The notes: a model not told the origin generated them from the letters alone. 64,000 nt of DNA from Bdellovibrionota bacterium (GCA_963170185.1 CAUJGS010000060.1:1-64000); one strand, 5' to 3'; positions 26,543-36,505 are shown, counted from the first letter of the stretch. Translations and numbers: made by a program.

Positions 26543-26702
26543 CGGCAGTTTTGCTTATATCAGGCATCAATCGGGCTCGCGATTCGGAGCGTTTGGACGT
26601 CTAAAAATGAGCCCCTTATAAAAGCTCCTTCCAGCAATTACATGAATGCGATGTTTTGATTTGGTTCATGGCCCCTAGTCTGTCACAATTTTTATAGGGG
26701 AA

Positions 26703-26719
26703 AGTCTCACGCTGAGACT
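26703..26719. promoter_or_regulatory. Palindrome AGTCTCA-CGC-TGAGACT upstream of prkA (site B)
   Basis: Perfect 7-base arms with a 3-base spacer, ending 31 bases before the prkA ATG. It is the same GTCTCA-N3-TGAGAC core as sites at 7459 and 60752. It is placed as expected for an operator controlling the prkA-yhbH-spoVR operon. The rest of 26543-26702 holds an AT-rich stretch with no convincing promoter boxes. Confidence 0.65.
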
Positions 26720-26750
26720 CTCTAAAAAATCAAGGCGGAGGGATCAGCCG

Positions 26751-28841
26751 ATGTCGACAGGAAACTCAAACCATACTTTCGACTTCGCAAGTCTTGTAAA
26801 AGACTGGAACGGGAATCAGAAGTTTCGCGACCTCACTTGGTCGGGAACCTTCGACGAGTACCTAGCGTTGGTAAAAGAAAATCCGAAGGTGACGAGAAAC
26901 GCCTTTCAGCGCATGTACGACATGATCGTTGAAAAGGGCACCGAGGAATACACCGACTTCAAAAAACAAATCGTACGTTACAAGTTCTTTGACGACGCCG
27001 AAAACGACGGGCGCGATGCGGTGTTTGGTCTCGACGTTCCGTTGATGAAGCTCGTGAATGTTCTTCGTTCGGCGGCCCTTGGCTACGGAACTGAAAAACG
27101 TGTCATTCTTCTTCATGGTCCGGTCGGTTCAGCGAAATCGACAATCTGCCGGTCGCTAAAAAAAGGTGTCGAGCGCTACTCAAAAACCGATCAAGGCGCG
27201 ATGTACACCTTTGAATGGGTTGACGAGAAAGGTGAGCTTCAGGGCCTTCTTGGTAAAGACGTGAAGTCCTACGCTTCGCCCATGCACGAAGAGCCGCTGC
27301 TTTTGATCCCAGACGAGCTTCGCCCGCGCATCGTGGAAGAGCTCAACCGCGGTAACAAAACGGAATTTAGAATTTCCATCGACGGCGAACTTTCGCCACC
27401 TTCGCGCTTCATCTTCCGTCAGTTGATGGAACGTTATAACGGCGATGTTTCGAAAGTGCTTTCACATGTGCGCGTAAAGCGCCTGGTGCTAAGCGAAGCC
27501 GACCGCATCGGGATCGGTACTTTCCAGCCAAAAGATGAAAAGAACCAAGATTCAACCGAGCTCACGGGCGATATCAACTATCGTAAAATCGCTGAGTACG
27601 GTTCGGATTCAGACCCTCGCGCTTTCAACTTCGATGGGGAATTCAACGTCGCAAACCGCGGTATGATCGAATTCGTCGAGGTTTTGAAGCTGGACGTCGC
27701 GTTCTTGTACGACCTCTTGGGCGCTTCGCAGGAACACCGAGTGAAGCCGAAGAAATTCGCGCAAACTCATATCGACGAAGTCATCATCGGTCACACCAAC
27801 GAGCCCGAATATCGCCGTCTTCAAGACAACGAGTTTATGGAAGCCCTTCGCGATCGTACGGTGAAGATCGACATTCCTTACATCACGAAGTGGCGCCACG
27901 AAGTGAACATCTATAAAAAGGATTTCAATTCGCGCAAACTTCGTGGTGTATCGATTGCTCCGCACACGGTCGAGATGGCCGCGATGTGGGCTGTTCTCAC
28001 GCGACTTGAAAAGCCAAAGAAAGCAAACCTCACACGTTTGCAAAAGCTAAAGCTTTACGACGGAAAAACGCTTCCCAACTACACAGAAGACAATGTGAAG
28101 GAGCTTCGTAAAGAGGCGACTCGCGAAGGCCTTGACGGTATTTCGCCACGCTATATCCAGGACAAACTTTCTAACGCCTTGGTAAATGCTCAGCAGGCGA
28201 ATCGTGGTTCGGTGAACCCGTTCATGGTTTTAAACGAACTTGATTCGGGTCTTAAGAGCCACGCGCTGCTTTCAAACGAAGAGCTTCGCAATGAATTCCG
28301 CGAACTTCTTGGTGTCGTGAAGCAGGAGTACGAAGAGATCATCAAAGGTGAAGTTCAGCGCGCGATTTCGGCCGATGATTCAGCACTGGCTCGTTTGTGC
28401 GCGAACTACATCGATCATGTGAAGGCGTTCACGCATAAAGAGCGAGTTCGCAACCACTTCACGGGTCACGATGAAGAGCCAGATGAGCGTCTGATGCGTT
28501 CGATCGAAGAGAAGATCGAGATCCCAGAATCCCGTAAGCAAGATTTCCGAAGCGAAATCATGAACTACATCGGAAAGCTTTCGCTAGAGGGCAAAAAATT
28601 CGACTACAAAACGAACGAACGCCTACACAAAGCTCTCGAATTGAAGCTTTTTGAAGATCAAAAAGATTCAATCAAGCTCACCTCTTTGGTCTCTTCGGTT
28701 GTCGATAAAGAGACGCAAGAGAAGATCGATATCGTGAAGTCGCGTCTGATAAAGGATTACGGTTACGACGAGATTTCGGCGACAGATGTTCTCCAATACG
28801 TTGCAAGTATCTTTGCTCGTGGAGACGTGAAGAATAAGTAG
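26751..28841 (+). CDS. prkA: PrkA/YeaG family serine protein kinase (AAA+ type)
   Basis: This 696-residue protein has the usual length for the family. The AAA part has the P-loop GPVGSAKST (about 123-131) in the context [20 protein letters not shown], then [11 protein letters not shown] and the long helical PrkA C-terminal domain with the kinase-like fold ([39 protein letters not shown]). PrkA proteins are induced by starvation, stress or sporulation and work with YhbH/YeaH and SpoVR, which follow directly. GGCGGAGGG lies before the ATG. The palindrome at 26703 marks the likely control site. Confidence 0.93.
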   Translation: MSTGNSNHTFDFASLVKDWNGNQKFRDLTWSGTFDEYLALVKENPKVTRNAFQRMYDMIVEKGTEEYTDFKKQIVRYKFFDDAENDGRDAVFGLDVPLMKLVNVLRSAALGYGTEKRVILLHGPVGSAKSTICRSLKKGVERYSKTDQGAMYTFEWVDEKGELQGLLGKDVKSYASPMHEEPLLLIPDELRPRIVEELNRGNKTEFRISIDGELSPPSRFIFRQLMERYNGDVSKVLSHVRVKRLVLSEADRIGIGTFQPKDEKNQDSTELTGDINYRKIAEYGSDSDPRAFNFDGEFNVANRGMIEFVEVLKLDVAFLYDLLGASQEHRVKPKKFAQTHIDEVIIGHTNEPEYRRLQDNEFMEALRDRTVKIDIPYITKWRHEVNIYKKDFNSRKLRGVSIAPHTVEMAAMWAVLTRLEKPKKANLTRLQKLKLYDGKTLPNYTEDNVKELRKEATREGLDGISPRYIQDKLSNALVNAQQANRGSVNPFMVLNELDSGLKSHALLSNEELRNEFRELLGVVKQEYEEIIKGEVQRAISADDSALARLCANYIDHVKAFTHKERVRNHFTGHDEEPDERLMRSIEEKIEIPESRKQDFRSEIMNYIGKLSLEGKKFDYKTNERLHKALELKLFEDQKDSIKLTSLVSSVVDKETQEKIDIVKSRLIKDYGYDEISATDVLQYVASIFARGDVKNK

Positions 28842-28846
28842 GTGCT

Positions 28847-29944
28847 ATGTCGATTCGTGAGGACCAGAACCGCTTCCGCGACATCGTTCGCGGACGGATC
28901 AAAGAGAATTTCAAGAAGTACGTCACGCATGGCGAGATGATCGGAAAGCGTGAAAACGACTTCGTAAAAATTCCGGTGCCTTCGATCGACATCCCCCGTT
29001 TCAAGTACGGTCCCAAGCAACAAGGCGGCGTCGGCCAAGGGCAAGGTAAGCCAGGCGACGCCATGAACGGCGAGCCGCAAGAGGGCAGTGGCGAAGCGGG
29101 GAATCAGCCTGGCCAGCACCAAATCGAAGTCGGCGTCACGATGGAAGAGCTTGCAGCCATTTTAGGCGAAGAACTTGAGCTTCCAGACATCAAACCCAAA
29201 GGTCGCCCGCGACAAGACGCAATCAAAACCAAGTACTCAGGGCTTGCTCCGGTGGGGCCAGAGGGTCTGCGACATTTTAAATCCTCATATAAGCGTGCGC
29301 TTAAGCGCTACATTTCGAGCGGTGTCTACACGCCCGAAAACCCCGTCATCGTTCCCATTCGCAGCGATTTTCGCTATCGCTCGTTTAAGCAAGTCGTTCA
29401 GCCGCAGGCAAACGCTGTTGTGATTTACATGATGGACGTTTCGGGTTCGATGGGTGAAGAGCAAAAAGAGATCGTTCGCCTAGAAAGCTTCTGGATCAAC
29501 ACGTGGCTTAAGAAGCATTACAAGGGTCTTGAAACTCGCTTCATCATCCACGATGCGACAGCCAAAGAAGTTGATGAAAAGACATTCTTTTCAACCAGTG
29601 AGTCTGGCGGAACGTTGATCTCGTCGGCCTTTAAGCTCGCCAAAGACATCATCGAAGCTCACTATCCGCCGGATCAATGGAACATCTATCCGTTTCATTT
29701 TTCGGACGGTGACAACTGGTCGGGCGAGGACACGCGTCTTTGTATGCGACTTTTGCACGAGTTTTTCCTCCCGAATGTGAACCAGTTTGGTTACGGCCAG
29801 GTTGAGTCGAAGTACGGTAGCGGCCAATTCGCTAAGGATCTCGAGCGCGAGTTTCCAGATGACGAACGCCTGGTGATTTCGAAGATCGAAAATCGCGACA
29901 AAATTTTGAATTCGATCAAAGACTTCCTCGGAAAGGGGCGCTAA
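28847..29944 (+). CDS. yhbH: YeaH/YhbH (DUF444) family protein with VWA-like domain
   Basis: This 365-residue protein is five bases downstream of prkA. The N-terminal [20 protein letters not shown]-type stretch is followed by a Gly/Gln-rich linker around residues 55-90. The C-terminal part is a von Willebrand A-like domain with the MIDAS motif DVSGSMG at about 197-203, [19 protein letters not shown] and [11 protein letters not shown]. Family members are always found with prkA and spoVR and probably act as adaptor or metal-dependent binding protein in that system; the molecular role is unproven. Confidence 0.92.
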   Translation: MSIREDQNRFRDIVRGRIKENFKKYVTHGEMIGKRENDFVKIPVPSIDIPRFKYGPKQQGGVGQGQGKPGDAMNGEPQEGSGEAGNQPGQHQIEVGVTMEELAAILGEELELPDIKPKGRPRQDAIKTKYSGLAPVGPEGLRHFKSSYKRALKRYISSGVYTPENPVIVPIRSDFRYRSFKQVVQPQANAVVIYMMDVSGSMGEEQKEIVRLESFWINTWLKKHYKGLETRFIIHDATAKEVDEKTFFSTSESGGTLISSAFKLAKDIIEAHYPPDQWNIYPFHFSDGDNWSGEDTRLCMRLLHEFFLPNVNQFGYGQVESKYGSGQFAKDLEREFPDDERLVISKIENRDKILNSIKDFLGKGR

Positions 29945-29946
29945 CG

Positions 29947-31473
29947 ATGGCGAACCTCACGCCTGAACTCGAAAAGTGGCGGGTTAAGATTCTCAAAATC
30001 GCCGAGGGCTATGGTCTCGATATGTTCGAGACGATTTTTGAACTCATCACTTACGATCAGATCAATCAATTCGCCGCTTATGGTGGTTTTCCAGTGCGTT
30101 ATCCACATTGGCGCTTTGGAATGGAGTACGAGCAGCTTTCAAAGAGCTATGAGTACGGACTTTCTAAGATCTACGAAATGGTTGTGAACACCGACCCTTG
30201 CTATGCGTACCTGATGGAAGGCAACCGCATGGTCGATCAGAAGCTCGTCATGGCCCACGTTTACGGCCACTGCGACTTTTTTAAGAACAACCAGTGGTTT
30301 GCCCCGACGAATCGTAAAATGATGGATCAAATGGCGAACCATGCGACTCGCATTCGCCGTTATATCGACCGCTATGGTATCAACACGGTTGAAGATTTCA
30401 TCGATAAGGTTCTTTCGTTGGAAAACCTTATTGATCGTCATTCTCCATACATACAAAAGCGAACCCCTCAAAAACGTGCAGTCGAAGAAGAAAGCAGTAG
30501 CGAAGTGTCGCTGCTTAAGATGGTGAATCGCGACTACATGGATGAGTACATCAATCCAAAAGAGTTCGTGGATCACCAAAAACAAAAGGCGGCCGAAGAG
30601 TCGTCACGCCTAGCGAAGTTTCCAAGCGAACCACAGCGCGATATCTTGGGTTTTTTGATGCACCATGCGCCACTTAAAAACTGGCAGCAGGATATCATTT
30701 CGATCATCCGTGATGAGGCCTATTACTTTGCTCCGCAGGGCATGACGAAAATCATGAACGAGGGCTGGGCATCGTACTGGCACTCGAAAATGATGACCCA
30801 AGATATTATGAGCGATTCGGAAATCATTGATTTCGCCGACGCGCATTCGGGCACCATGGCGATGTCGCCTAACGGATTTAATCCCTATAAAATCGGGATC
30901 GAACTTTTCCGCAATATCGAAGATCGCTGGAACAAAGGTCAATTCGGCAAAGAGTGGAACGAGTGCGACGACATTCGTCAGAAGCTCAACTGGGATAAAA
31001 AACTTGGCCAGGGCCGCGAGAAGATCTTTGAAATTCGACGCAACTACAATGACGTCACGTTCATCGATGAATTCCTAACGGAGGATTTCTGTGTCGAGAA
31101 CAAGATGTTCGTTTATAAGTTTAATAAGCGAACTGGCCAGTATGAAGTCGACACGCGCGATTTCCCTCTGATCAAAAAGCAGCTTCTGTTTCAGCTCACG
31201 AACTTTGGTCAGCCGATTATTCAGGTTGAAAATGCCAACTTCGAGAATCGCGGCGAACTATTGCTGACGCATCTGTTTGAAGGCATCGAAATGCAGCCGG
31301 ATTACATGCGTGAAACGCTTAAAAACCTACAGGCAATCTGGGGGCGGCCGGTTTGTATTGCGACTGTGCAAGATGAACAGCCGAAGCTGTATCGCCATGA
31401 TGGCTCAGAAATACAAGAAATCGCCATCGGCGATCCGCGCGCGCAGGAATCTGAAGCGCCTTCAGACGACTGA
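29947..31473 (+). CDS. spoVR: SpoVR family protein
   Basis: This 508-residue protein begins 2 bases after the yhbH stop. Motifs include YPHWRFGMEYEQLSKSYEYG, MVVNTDPCYAYLMEGN, MAHVYGHCDFFKNNQWF and GMTKIMNEGWASYWHSKMM, all characteristic of the SpoVR/YcgB family. In Bacillus it affects spore cortex formation. In Gram-negatives it is part of the conserved PrkA-YhbH-SpoVR set and is tied to stationary phase or stress. No sporulation genes are present, so the stress role is more likely here. It is the last gene of the operon, with a single base to the convergent ankyrin gene. Confidence 0.93.
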   Translation: MANLTPELEKWRVKILKIAEGYGLDMFETIFELITYDQINQFAAYGGFPVRYPHWRFGMEYEQLSKSYEYGLSKIYEMVVNTDPCYAYLMEGNRMVDQKLVMAHVYGHCDFFKNNQWFAPTNRKMMDQMANHATRIRRYIDRYGINTVEDFIDKVLSLENLIDRHSPYIQKRTPQKRAVEEESSSEVSLLKMVNRDYMDEYINPKEFVDHQKQKAAEESSRLAKFPSEPQRDILGFLMHHAPLKNWQQDIISIIRDEAYYFAPQGMTKIMNEGWASYWHSKMMTQDIMSDSEIIDFADAHSGTMAMSPNGFNPYKIGIELFRNIEDRWNKGQFGKEWNECDDIRQKLNWDKKLGQGREKIFEIRRNYNDVTFIDEFLTEDFCVENKMFVYKFNKRTGQYEVDTRDFPLIKKQLLFQLTNFGQPIIQVENANFENRGELLLTHLFEGIEMQPDYMRETLKNLQAIWGRPVCIATVQDEQPKLYRHDGSEIQEIAIGDPRAQESEAPSDD

Positions 31474-31474
31474 T

Positions 31475-33133
31475 TTACTTCTTTTTATCAGGCAAAGCGG
31501 TCGGGACTCGTTTTTTCGAGCCCGATTTGCTTGCGGTCTTTTTCTTCGGCTCTGGATCGAGAACCTTCAAGATTCGGTTTTGCTTCATGCGTTTCGCAAG
31601 AGCAAAGGCCGTCTCGCCACCATGGCGCTCGATCTTGAGGTCTGTTTTAGGAGCTAAGAACTTTACAACATCCTCGCGACGGCGGAACACAGCCCACATT
31701 AGGGGAGTCGCTCCGGAGCCATCAAGAACGTTGACGTCCGCTTTCATGCGCAGCAGGAACTTCACTGTTTGCAGATCGCCGTTGGCTGCAGCTAGGTGGA
31801 GAACCGCATACCCCTTTTGACGTGATAGGTTCACATCAACGACACGCTTCTCGATGAGTTCTTTGATCTTCGCTTCATCACCGGCTTCAACCGCTGCGAA
31901 AAACTGAGTCGTCGCCATTGGGTCGAAACCACCGGATGCGTCCTCAAACGGATTGCCCGTAGGGGCCGAGCCGCCGGTCGCCATAGGAACCGGTGCCGGA
32001 ATAAGAGCGTTTGGAACCACGGCCGGGTCTGATTCTGCGATCGCCGCTGGCTCGGGTTTAGTCTCCGGACTCGAAGTGACTTGGGTCGGCTCCGAATCGG
32101 GAAGATCCATAGGTTTCATTTCGTCGGTTGGCGACTCCGAGGTTTGCTCGCTTGCGAGTTCGGTGGACTCCGTCGTTTGGCCGCCGAACTTGGGGCCGAT
32201 CGCGAGGTAGGCCAACACGAGAACAAGTGCGGCGCCACCGACCATCATATGCTTTTTCTGAAGAGTAAATCCGGGACGGGCTGGCACTTCGCCGATGTCT
32301 GTTTGGTCGGCGACATAGCCAGTCGAAGTATTGCGTGTGAACGTACCTGTCGTCGTGGCGTCGGAACGATTTGCCGGCTCCAGCGTCGAGTAGTTCGAAT
32401 ACGAGTTTTGGCTAGGTGGCATGGCGCCTGGAACCTGAAGACGACGAATAATAGCTGTCGAGTCCTCTGGGTCCGGACGATGCACCTCAGGCTGATACTG
32501 TTGTTGAGCAACCTGTTGCGGCACCTGATACTGCGGCTGTGGAGCCGGCTGGTATTGTGGAGCTGGTTGGTACTGTTGTGGCGCCGGTTGTGCTTGAGGC
32601 ATTGGAGCCTCGGGCACGCGTGGGGCTGGTGTAGGTGTTTTATTGTGCGAAGCCTGCGGCACTGGTGGTGGCTGCGGAGCATACGGCAGTTGCGGGCTTG
32701 CTGGCTGATTGGCCACCTGAGGAAGCGGAGTGAATTCTCCTTCGTCCTTCATGTCGCGTGGAAGAGCCGCTACGACGGTAGCCTCGATCATTTCGTTGAT
32801 GTTCACGAATCGCGTTGCCTCTTCCATCGGAAGCGGCTCGGGAAGTTCCAAGAACTCGATCGAGTACTGATCGAGCCCGACAGTGTCGTTCACGTTGAGG
32901 GTGTGCTCTTTCGCCGGCTTTCCCGCGATCGTGAGGGTGTGTCCGGTGCCAGGTCGGCAAACGATCGCACCAGGGACGAAGTCCACACGCAGTGTAAGCG
33001 GAAGGCCGATATATCGTTGATCGATCTTCAGAGTTCGTCGCTCGGGGAAAGTGACGAGAAACTTTTGTCGTCTACCGTCAGGGTGTACAACAAGCAGTTT
33101 TATTCTGAAGTCTGATCCTGAATTTCCTGTCAC
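31475..33133 (-). CDS. Ankyrin-repeat membrane protein with FHA-like N-terminal domain
   Basis: This 552-residue protein has a GTG start. The N-terminal 110 residues resemble an FHA-type beta sandwich: LTLRVDFVPGAIVCRPGTG, HTLTIAGKPAKEHTL and NVNDTVGLDQYSIEFL. A long Pro/Gln-rich linker (about 135-225) follows. A single membrane segment lies at about 291-310 (HMMVGGAALVLVLAYLAIG). A second linker leads to a C-terminal ankyrin block of about four units (KGYAVLHLAAANGDLQTVKF; SGATPLMWAVFRRREDVVKF), which would lie in the periplasm. No signal peptide is present, so the FHA-like part is cytoplasmic and could read phosphothreonine marks. The 59-residue gene upstream overlaps its start by four bases. 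Confidence 0.65.
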   Translation of the reverse strand: MTGNSGSDFRIKLLVVHPDGRRQKFLVTFPERRTLKIDQRYIGLPLTLRVDFVPGAIVCRPGTGHTLTIAGKPAKEHTLNVNDTVGLDQYSIEFLELPEPLPMEEATRFVNINEMIEATVVAALPRDMKDEGEFTPLPQVANQPASPQLPYAPQPPPVPQASHNKTPTPAPRVPEAPMPQAQPAPQQYQPAPQYQPAPQPQYQVPQQVAQQQYQPEVHRPDPEDSTAIIRRLQVPGAMPPSQNSYSNYSTLEPANRSDATTTGTFTRNTSTGYVADQTDIGEVPARPGFTLQKKHMMVGGAALVLVLAYLAIGPKFGGQTTESTELASEQTSESPTDEMKPMDLPDSEPTQVTSSPETKPEPAAIAESDPAVVPNALIPAPVPMATGGSAPTGNPFEDASGGFDPMATTQFFAAVEAGDEAKIKELIEKRVVDVNLSRQKGYAVLHLAAANGDLQTVKFLLRMKADVNVLDGSGATPLMWAVFRRREDVVKFLAPKTDLKIERHGGETAFALAKRMKQNRILKVLDPEPKKKTASKSGSKKRVPTALPDKKK

Positions 33134-33309
33134 GTCAGATCCTCGCTTAATGGCTTCATGCTTTTCAGCTCACGAATCATTTCGGTCGATAAACCCGAGT
33201 CATTGAGAAAAAACACAAAAGACTCGACTAGACTTGGCGAAGGTCCAGGTGCCATCTTCTCATTGTAATACCGCCGGAAGCGAAAAAACAGGCGATCCGT
33301 CCTGTCCAT
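33130..33309 (-). CDS. Small protein, 59 residues, coupled to the ankyrin membrane protein
   Basis: ATG at 33309 with AAGGAA about ten bases upstream; the TGA at 33130-33132 overlaps the GTG of the next gene as GTGA. The protein begins MDRTDRLFFRFRRYYNEKM and ends IRELKSMKPLSEDLT. It is basic in the first half, has FVFFLNDSGLS in the middle and lacks a signal or membrane segment. The four-base overlap, the ribosome site and the palindrome at 33336 in front of it make a real gene likely, although it is short. I do not recognise the family. It could regulate or chaperone the FHA/ankyrin partner, which is inference from layout only. Confidence 0.55.
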   Translation of the reverse strand: MDRTDRLFFRFRRYYNEKMAPGPSPSLVESFVFFLNDSGLSTEMIRELKSMKPLSEDLT

Positions 33310-33475
33310 TCATTGGCCGCTTCCTTTGAGATGCTGTCTCATGACGTGAGACGAATATTGAGCAAATCCTCACAATCGGGTCGAGTCTAGTTTTGGCCTA
33401 TGCGGTGGTCCGGGCGGGGTCCTGACCGTATTTGCTAGACTTCATTTTGCCATAAGCCGCTCCGATAGATCGCTT
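33310..33475. other. Divergent intergenic region between the small gene and the MotB-like gene
   Basis: 166 bases holding the palindrome at 33336-33352. No other feature stands out. The ATG at 33476 has only a weak purine-rich stretch upstream. Confidence 0.5.
33336..33352. promoter_or_regulatory. Palindrome GTCTCA-TGACG-TGAGAC (site C)
   Basis: Perfect 6-base arms as in sites at 7459, 26704 and 60752, but with a 5-base spacer. It ends 26 bases before the small gene at 33309 (minus strand), the same kind of distance as at prkA, and 123 bases before the MotB-like gene. An overlapping TGAGA-N5-TCTCA also occurs at 33327-33341. Confidence 0.5.
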
Positions 33476-35473
33476 ATGGGATTGGATTTTGATCGCATCA
33501 AACACAAGGTTGAACACGGCACGGGTCACCAGTGGACTTCGTATTCCGACTTGTTCCTCGTTCTCTCTGTGACATTCCTTCTGTTGTACACGGTCGCGAA
33601 TCTTCGCGGTGGTGCAGCGGCGGTTGTCGCGCAAGAGCAGCTACGAGTATCAAGTATGCGAATGAGTGAGCTTGAAAAACAAGTTCGCGCTTATGAAGTC
33701 TTAAAGGACGACTACATCGAAAAAGGCGCTTCGCGTGACGAAGTCGCGATGTATCGAGACCTAGAGGAACAGCTTTCGCTTCTCGAAGAGCAGGCTCAAG
33801 CGGAGTATCAAGACGCCGCCGAGCGTGCTCGCGAAGCAAAAGTCAAATTCAACGGTCTGAACCGCTACCAAGCTCTCATCAAAAACATCGTGAACGCGAA
33901 CCTCGTTTCGTCGGCTAAGTCGAAACGTCAGTTGACGATGTTGGATGATCGCGACGGACGTATCGAAGAAAAAGATTTCAAGATCGACGAACTCGACGAA
34001 GAAACAAAACGTCAAGAAAAGACGATCGAGTCGAACAAACGTCGTATCGCGAAGATCAAAGACGATTTGGCATCACGCGAACGTTCGATCAAGAACTTGA
34101 AGAACGTAAGCGCAAAACAACGTCGCGAAGCCGAGGAAACTTTAAAGGCCGAGCGTTCGATCGCTTCGACCAAGATCGCCGAGCTTGAAGGACAAAACCA
34201 AGAAGCAAGCCAGCAGCTTCAGAAAACCCAGCAGGAGCTTGATCGTAAGTCGCGCCTTGCTACGCGTCTCTCATCGGATTTGAAGAAATCGAAAGAGGAT
34301 TTCGAAAGTCAGATGTCCAAGGCCAAGGCGGATCATGAAGCTCGTGTCGCACGCGAGCGCGCAGAGTATGAAGAACAGATCAGCGCGGCTAAGATGACAG
34401 CGGCTCAAAAAGCGGCGGCGGCGAAAGAGCTTCAGGCTAAGCTAGCTCAATCCGAACGCGAGATGAACGACAAGATCTCAGCTCTTGAGGGCGAACGTTC
34501 GGCGACCAACAAGCGTCTTGGTCAAGTCGAAGCGGATCTGGCCGCGAAATCGCGTGAAGCCGAAAAGCTCGTCGGACAGTTGCAGCGGCAGGCTGGCGAG
34601 TATGAAAAGGCACTTGACGGAATTCGCGGTGAACACGAAGCGGCTGTCGCGCGTGAGCGTGGTAAGTATGAAGCGGCTTTGAAAGCGGCAAAAGGTTCGG
34701 CTGCGGAAAAGGCGGCAGCGGAGAAAGCTCTTAAAGAGCGTCTTGCTGCTGCCGAGCGTGAGATGAATGATAAAGTCGCGGGTCTTTCGGGCGATTTGGA
34801 AGGCGCGAAACGTCGTCTTGCCGCCGCCGAGAGACAGTATGGCGATTCGATTGAAAATCTTCAAAAGACGAATCAGTCGCTACAGCGTGATCTCAATGCA
34901 AGCGTCAACAAGCTAAATGCTCAACGCCGACTTGCTAACCAGATCAAGGCGAACCTTCGCGCGGCTGGTGTCGACGCCGAGGTCGATCCGAAGACGGGTG
35001 AGGTCACGATCTCGTTTGGTGATGAATACTTCGATACGGGTTCTGCGACCCTGAAGCCGGGCATGGTCTCGGTCGTTCGCAAGACATTGCCGGTTTACGC
35101 ACGTAGCTTGTTCGAGAACAGTGAAATTGCCCGAAAGCTCGACTCGGTTGAAATCGTGGGATTTGCCTCACCGACTTTCCAAGGTCGTGTGGTTGATCCC
35201 CAATCGATGGCAACTAGAGATCGTGCGGCGGTCAACTACAACATGGACTTGAGCTACCGTCGCGCTCGTTCCATCTTCGATTTCGCCTTCGACCCGAAGA
35301 AGATCACGTTCGACAAACAACGGGATCTTCTGCCGCTGGTGAAGGTATCGGGACGAAGCTACCTTTCTGCGGATCGAGCGCCTGCGGGCTCGGGTGCGGA
35401 TTCCAACTATTGCGAGAAGTTTAACTGTAAGAAACACCAAATCGTCGTCATACGATTTACATTGAAGGAATAG
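33476..35473 (+). CDS. MotB/OmpA-like inner-membrane protein with very long coiled coil
   Basis: This 665-residue protein has an N-terminal membrane segment at about 20-42 (SYSDLFLVLSVTFLLLYTVA) that carries an aspartate at its start, as in the proton-conducting helix of MotB/ExbD-like stators. Residues about 50-500 are a continuous, highly charged coiled coil with Ala/Lys/Glu repeats. The C-terminal part (about 515-665) resembles an OmpA-like peptidoglycan-binding domain: ISFGDEYFDTGSATLKPGM, VEIVGFASPTF and MDLSYRRARSIFDFAF. It should span the periplasm and bind the wall. The next gene, 6 bases on, encodes a MotA/TolQ-like protein, so the two form a stator-type motor. Confidence 0.75.
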   Translation: MGLDFDRIKHKVEHGTGHQWTSYSDLFLVLSVTFLLLYTVANLRGGAAAVVAQEQLRVSSMRMSELEKQVRAYEVLKDDYIEKGASRDEVAMYRDLEEQLSLLEEQAQAEYQDAAERAREAKVKFNGLNRYQALIKNIVNANLVSSAKSKRQLTMLDDRDGRIEEKDFKIDELDEETKRQEKTIESNKRRIAKIKDDLASRERSIKNLKNVSAKQRREAEETLKAERSIASTKIAELEGQNQEASQQLQKTQQELDRKSRLATRLSSDLKKSKEDFESQMSKAKADHEARVARERAEYEEQISAAKMTAAQKAAAAKELQAKLAQSEREMNDKISALEGERSATNKRLGQVEADLAAKSREAEKLVGQLQRQAGEYEKALDGIRGEHEAAVARERGKYEAALKAAKGSAAEKAAAEKALKERLAAAEREMNDKVAGLSGDLEGAKRRLAAAERQYGDSIENLQKTNQSLQRDLNASVNKLNAQRRLANQIKANLRAAGVDAEVDPKTGEVTISFGDEYFDTGSATLKPGMVSVVRKTLPVYARSLFENSEIARKLDSVEIVGFASPTFQGRVVDPQSMATRDRAAVNYNMDLSYRRARSIFDFAFDPKKITFDKQRDLLPLVKVSGRSYLSADRAPAGSGADSNYCEKFNCKKHQIVVIRFTLKE

Positions 35474-35479
35474 GCCGTC

Positions 35480-36388
35480 ATGGAAATGCAAGATAATGTT
35501 AGCCAAGCGTTAATGACGAACGTGTTCAACACAGCCTCGAACAATATCGTACCAATCATGTTGGTGATGTTTGTGATCGCGGTGTTTATGCGCGTCTCGT
35601 TGTTCTGGGTTATTCGCGCAAAATTGCGCTTCGCGCGTGAGTTTGCGGTTCGCCTGCACTTCTATCTTCGTGCAGTTGCTCAAGGCGAAGCTCCTCGTGT
35701 GGGATCTTTCTCGCGCCTGATCCGAGCTCTGCTCGAGAAGACCTATCTCGAGTGTTTCGAGATCAATGACCGCTACAAACTTCGCAGCCTCGATAAAGTC
35801 GAATCGCTTGCGGATCGTTTGTTCATGCTCCACTCGGCTCTTCAGCGCTTTGTCGAAGAACTTGTCGTGCATGTCGGTTATCTCAAGAAGAGCGTCGAGC
35901 GTTCGGGCCGCGCGGATTTCCAAGATATCGTTCGTTCGTCGTTCGATACGAATCCGTACTTCTCGCGTGTTTTCGGTATTCTTCCGATTTCGACGGCGAA
36001 CGAATTGCTCGCGACATTGCCAGGTCTTTTCCTTGTCTTGGGTATCTTCGGTACCTTCATGGGGATCGCGGCCGGTCTTCCAGAACTTGGAAACATGGAC
36101 TTGAGCAACATCGAGAACACGAAAAAAGTTATGGACGGGTTCCTTGTTCATATCTCGGCTGCGATGATCAAGTCGATCGTGGGTATCGGTCTCTCGGCTT
36201 TGATGGGTGTCTTGAACACGCTTCTTTCGGTCGAGACGACCTACTACACAGCAGTTACTCGTATGTCGGACTCTCTCGCTCTTGCATGGCAAGAAACAGA
36301 CGTGAACGAGCGCGTGGCACCAAGCAGCCACTCGGTTCCAACAAACACGGCAGGCGCACCAACACCGCCACCCGCAAAGTCCGCCTAA
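35480..36388 (+). CDS. MotA/TolQ/ExbB-family membrane protein
   Basis: This 302-residue protein has an N-terminal membrane segment (VPIMLVMFVIAVFMRVSLFW) and a cytoplasmic helical domain of about 120 residues. It then has the paired C-terminal membrane segments of the MotA_ExbB fold: LLATLPGLFLVLGIFGTFMG, IAAGLPEL and MIKSIVGIGLSALMGVLNTL. The TFMG and GL motifs are those of proton-channel-forming subunits. It pairs with the MotB/OmpA-like protein encoded just upstream. No flagellar, Tol-Pal or TonB gene adjoins, so the pair is an orphan motor of unknown output (motility, envelope energisation or surface transport). A terminator follows at 36433. Confidence 0.75.
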   Translation: MEMQDNVSQALMTNVFNTASNNIVPIMLVMFVIAVFMRVSLFWVIRAKLRFAREFAVRLHFYLRAVAQGEAPRVGSFSRLIRALLEKTYLECFEINDRYKLRSLDKVESLADRLFMLHSALQRFVEELVVHVGYLKKSVERSGRADFQDIVRSSFDTNPYFSRVFGILPISTANELLATLPGLFLVLGIFGTFMGIAAGLPELGNMDLSNIENTKKVMDGFLVHISAAMIKSIVGIGLSALMGVLNTLLSVETTYYTAVTRMSDSLALAWQETDVNERVAPSSHSVPTNTAGAPTPPPAKSA

Positions 36389-36432
36389 GGTACCTCCTTG
36401 TTTTTTGATTTGCGCCGCGTAAAGCGGGCAAT

Positions 36433-36462
36433 AAAAAAACCCGGCTCATGGCCGGGTTTTTT
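36433..36462. terminator. Bidirectional rho-independent terminator
   Basis: Arms AAAAAACCCGGC and GCCGGGTTTTTT with a short loop, between the MotA-like gene and the convergent GcvH-like gene. It can act on both strands. Confidence 0.85.
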
Positions 36463-36505
36463 GCTTTTGGATACGAGCCAATTAGACGGACGATACGTTT
36501 CGAGA

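Noticed and set aside
32081-33115. 344-residue open frame opposite the ankyrin membrane protein
   Set aside because: Trp/Arg/Leu-rich shadow of the Pro/Gln linker, without start signals.
33476-36388. Zorya-type anti-phage system from the MotA/MotB-like pair
   Set aside because: In Zorya the long tail is on the MotA-like ZorA, whereas here the coiled coil is in the MotB-like protein. No ZorC, ZorD or ZorE-like helicase or nuclease follows; the next gene is GcvH-like.
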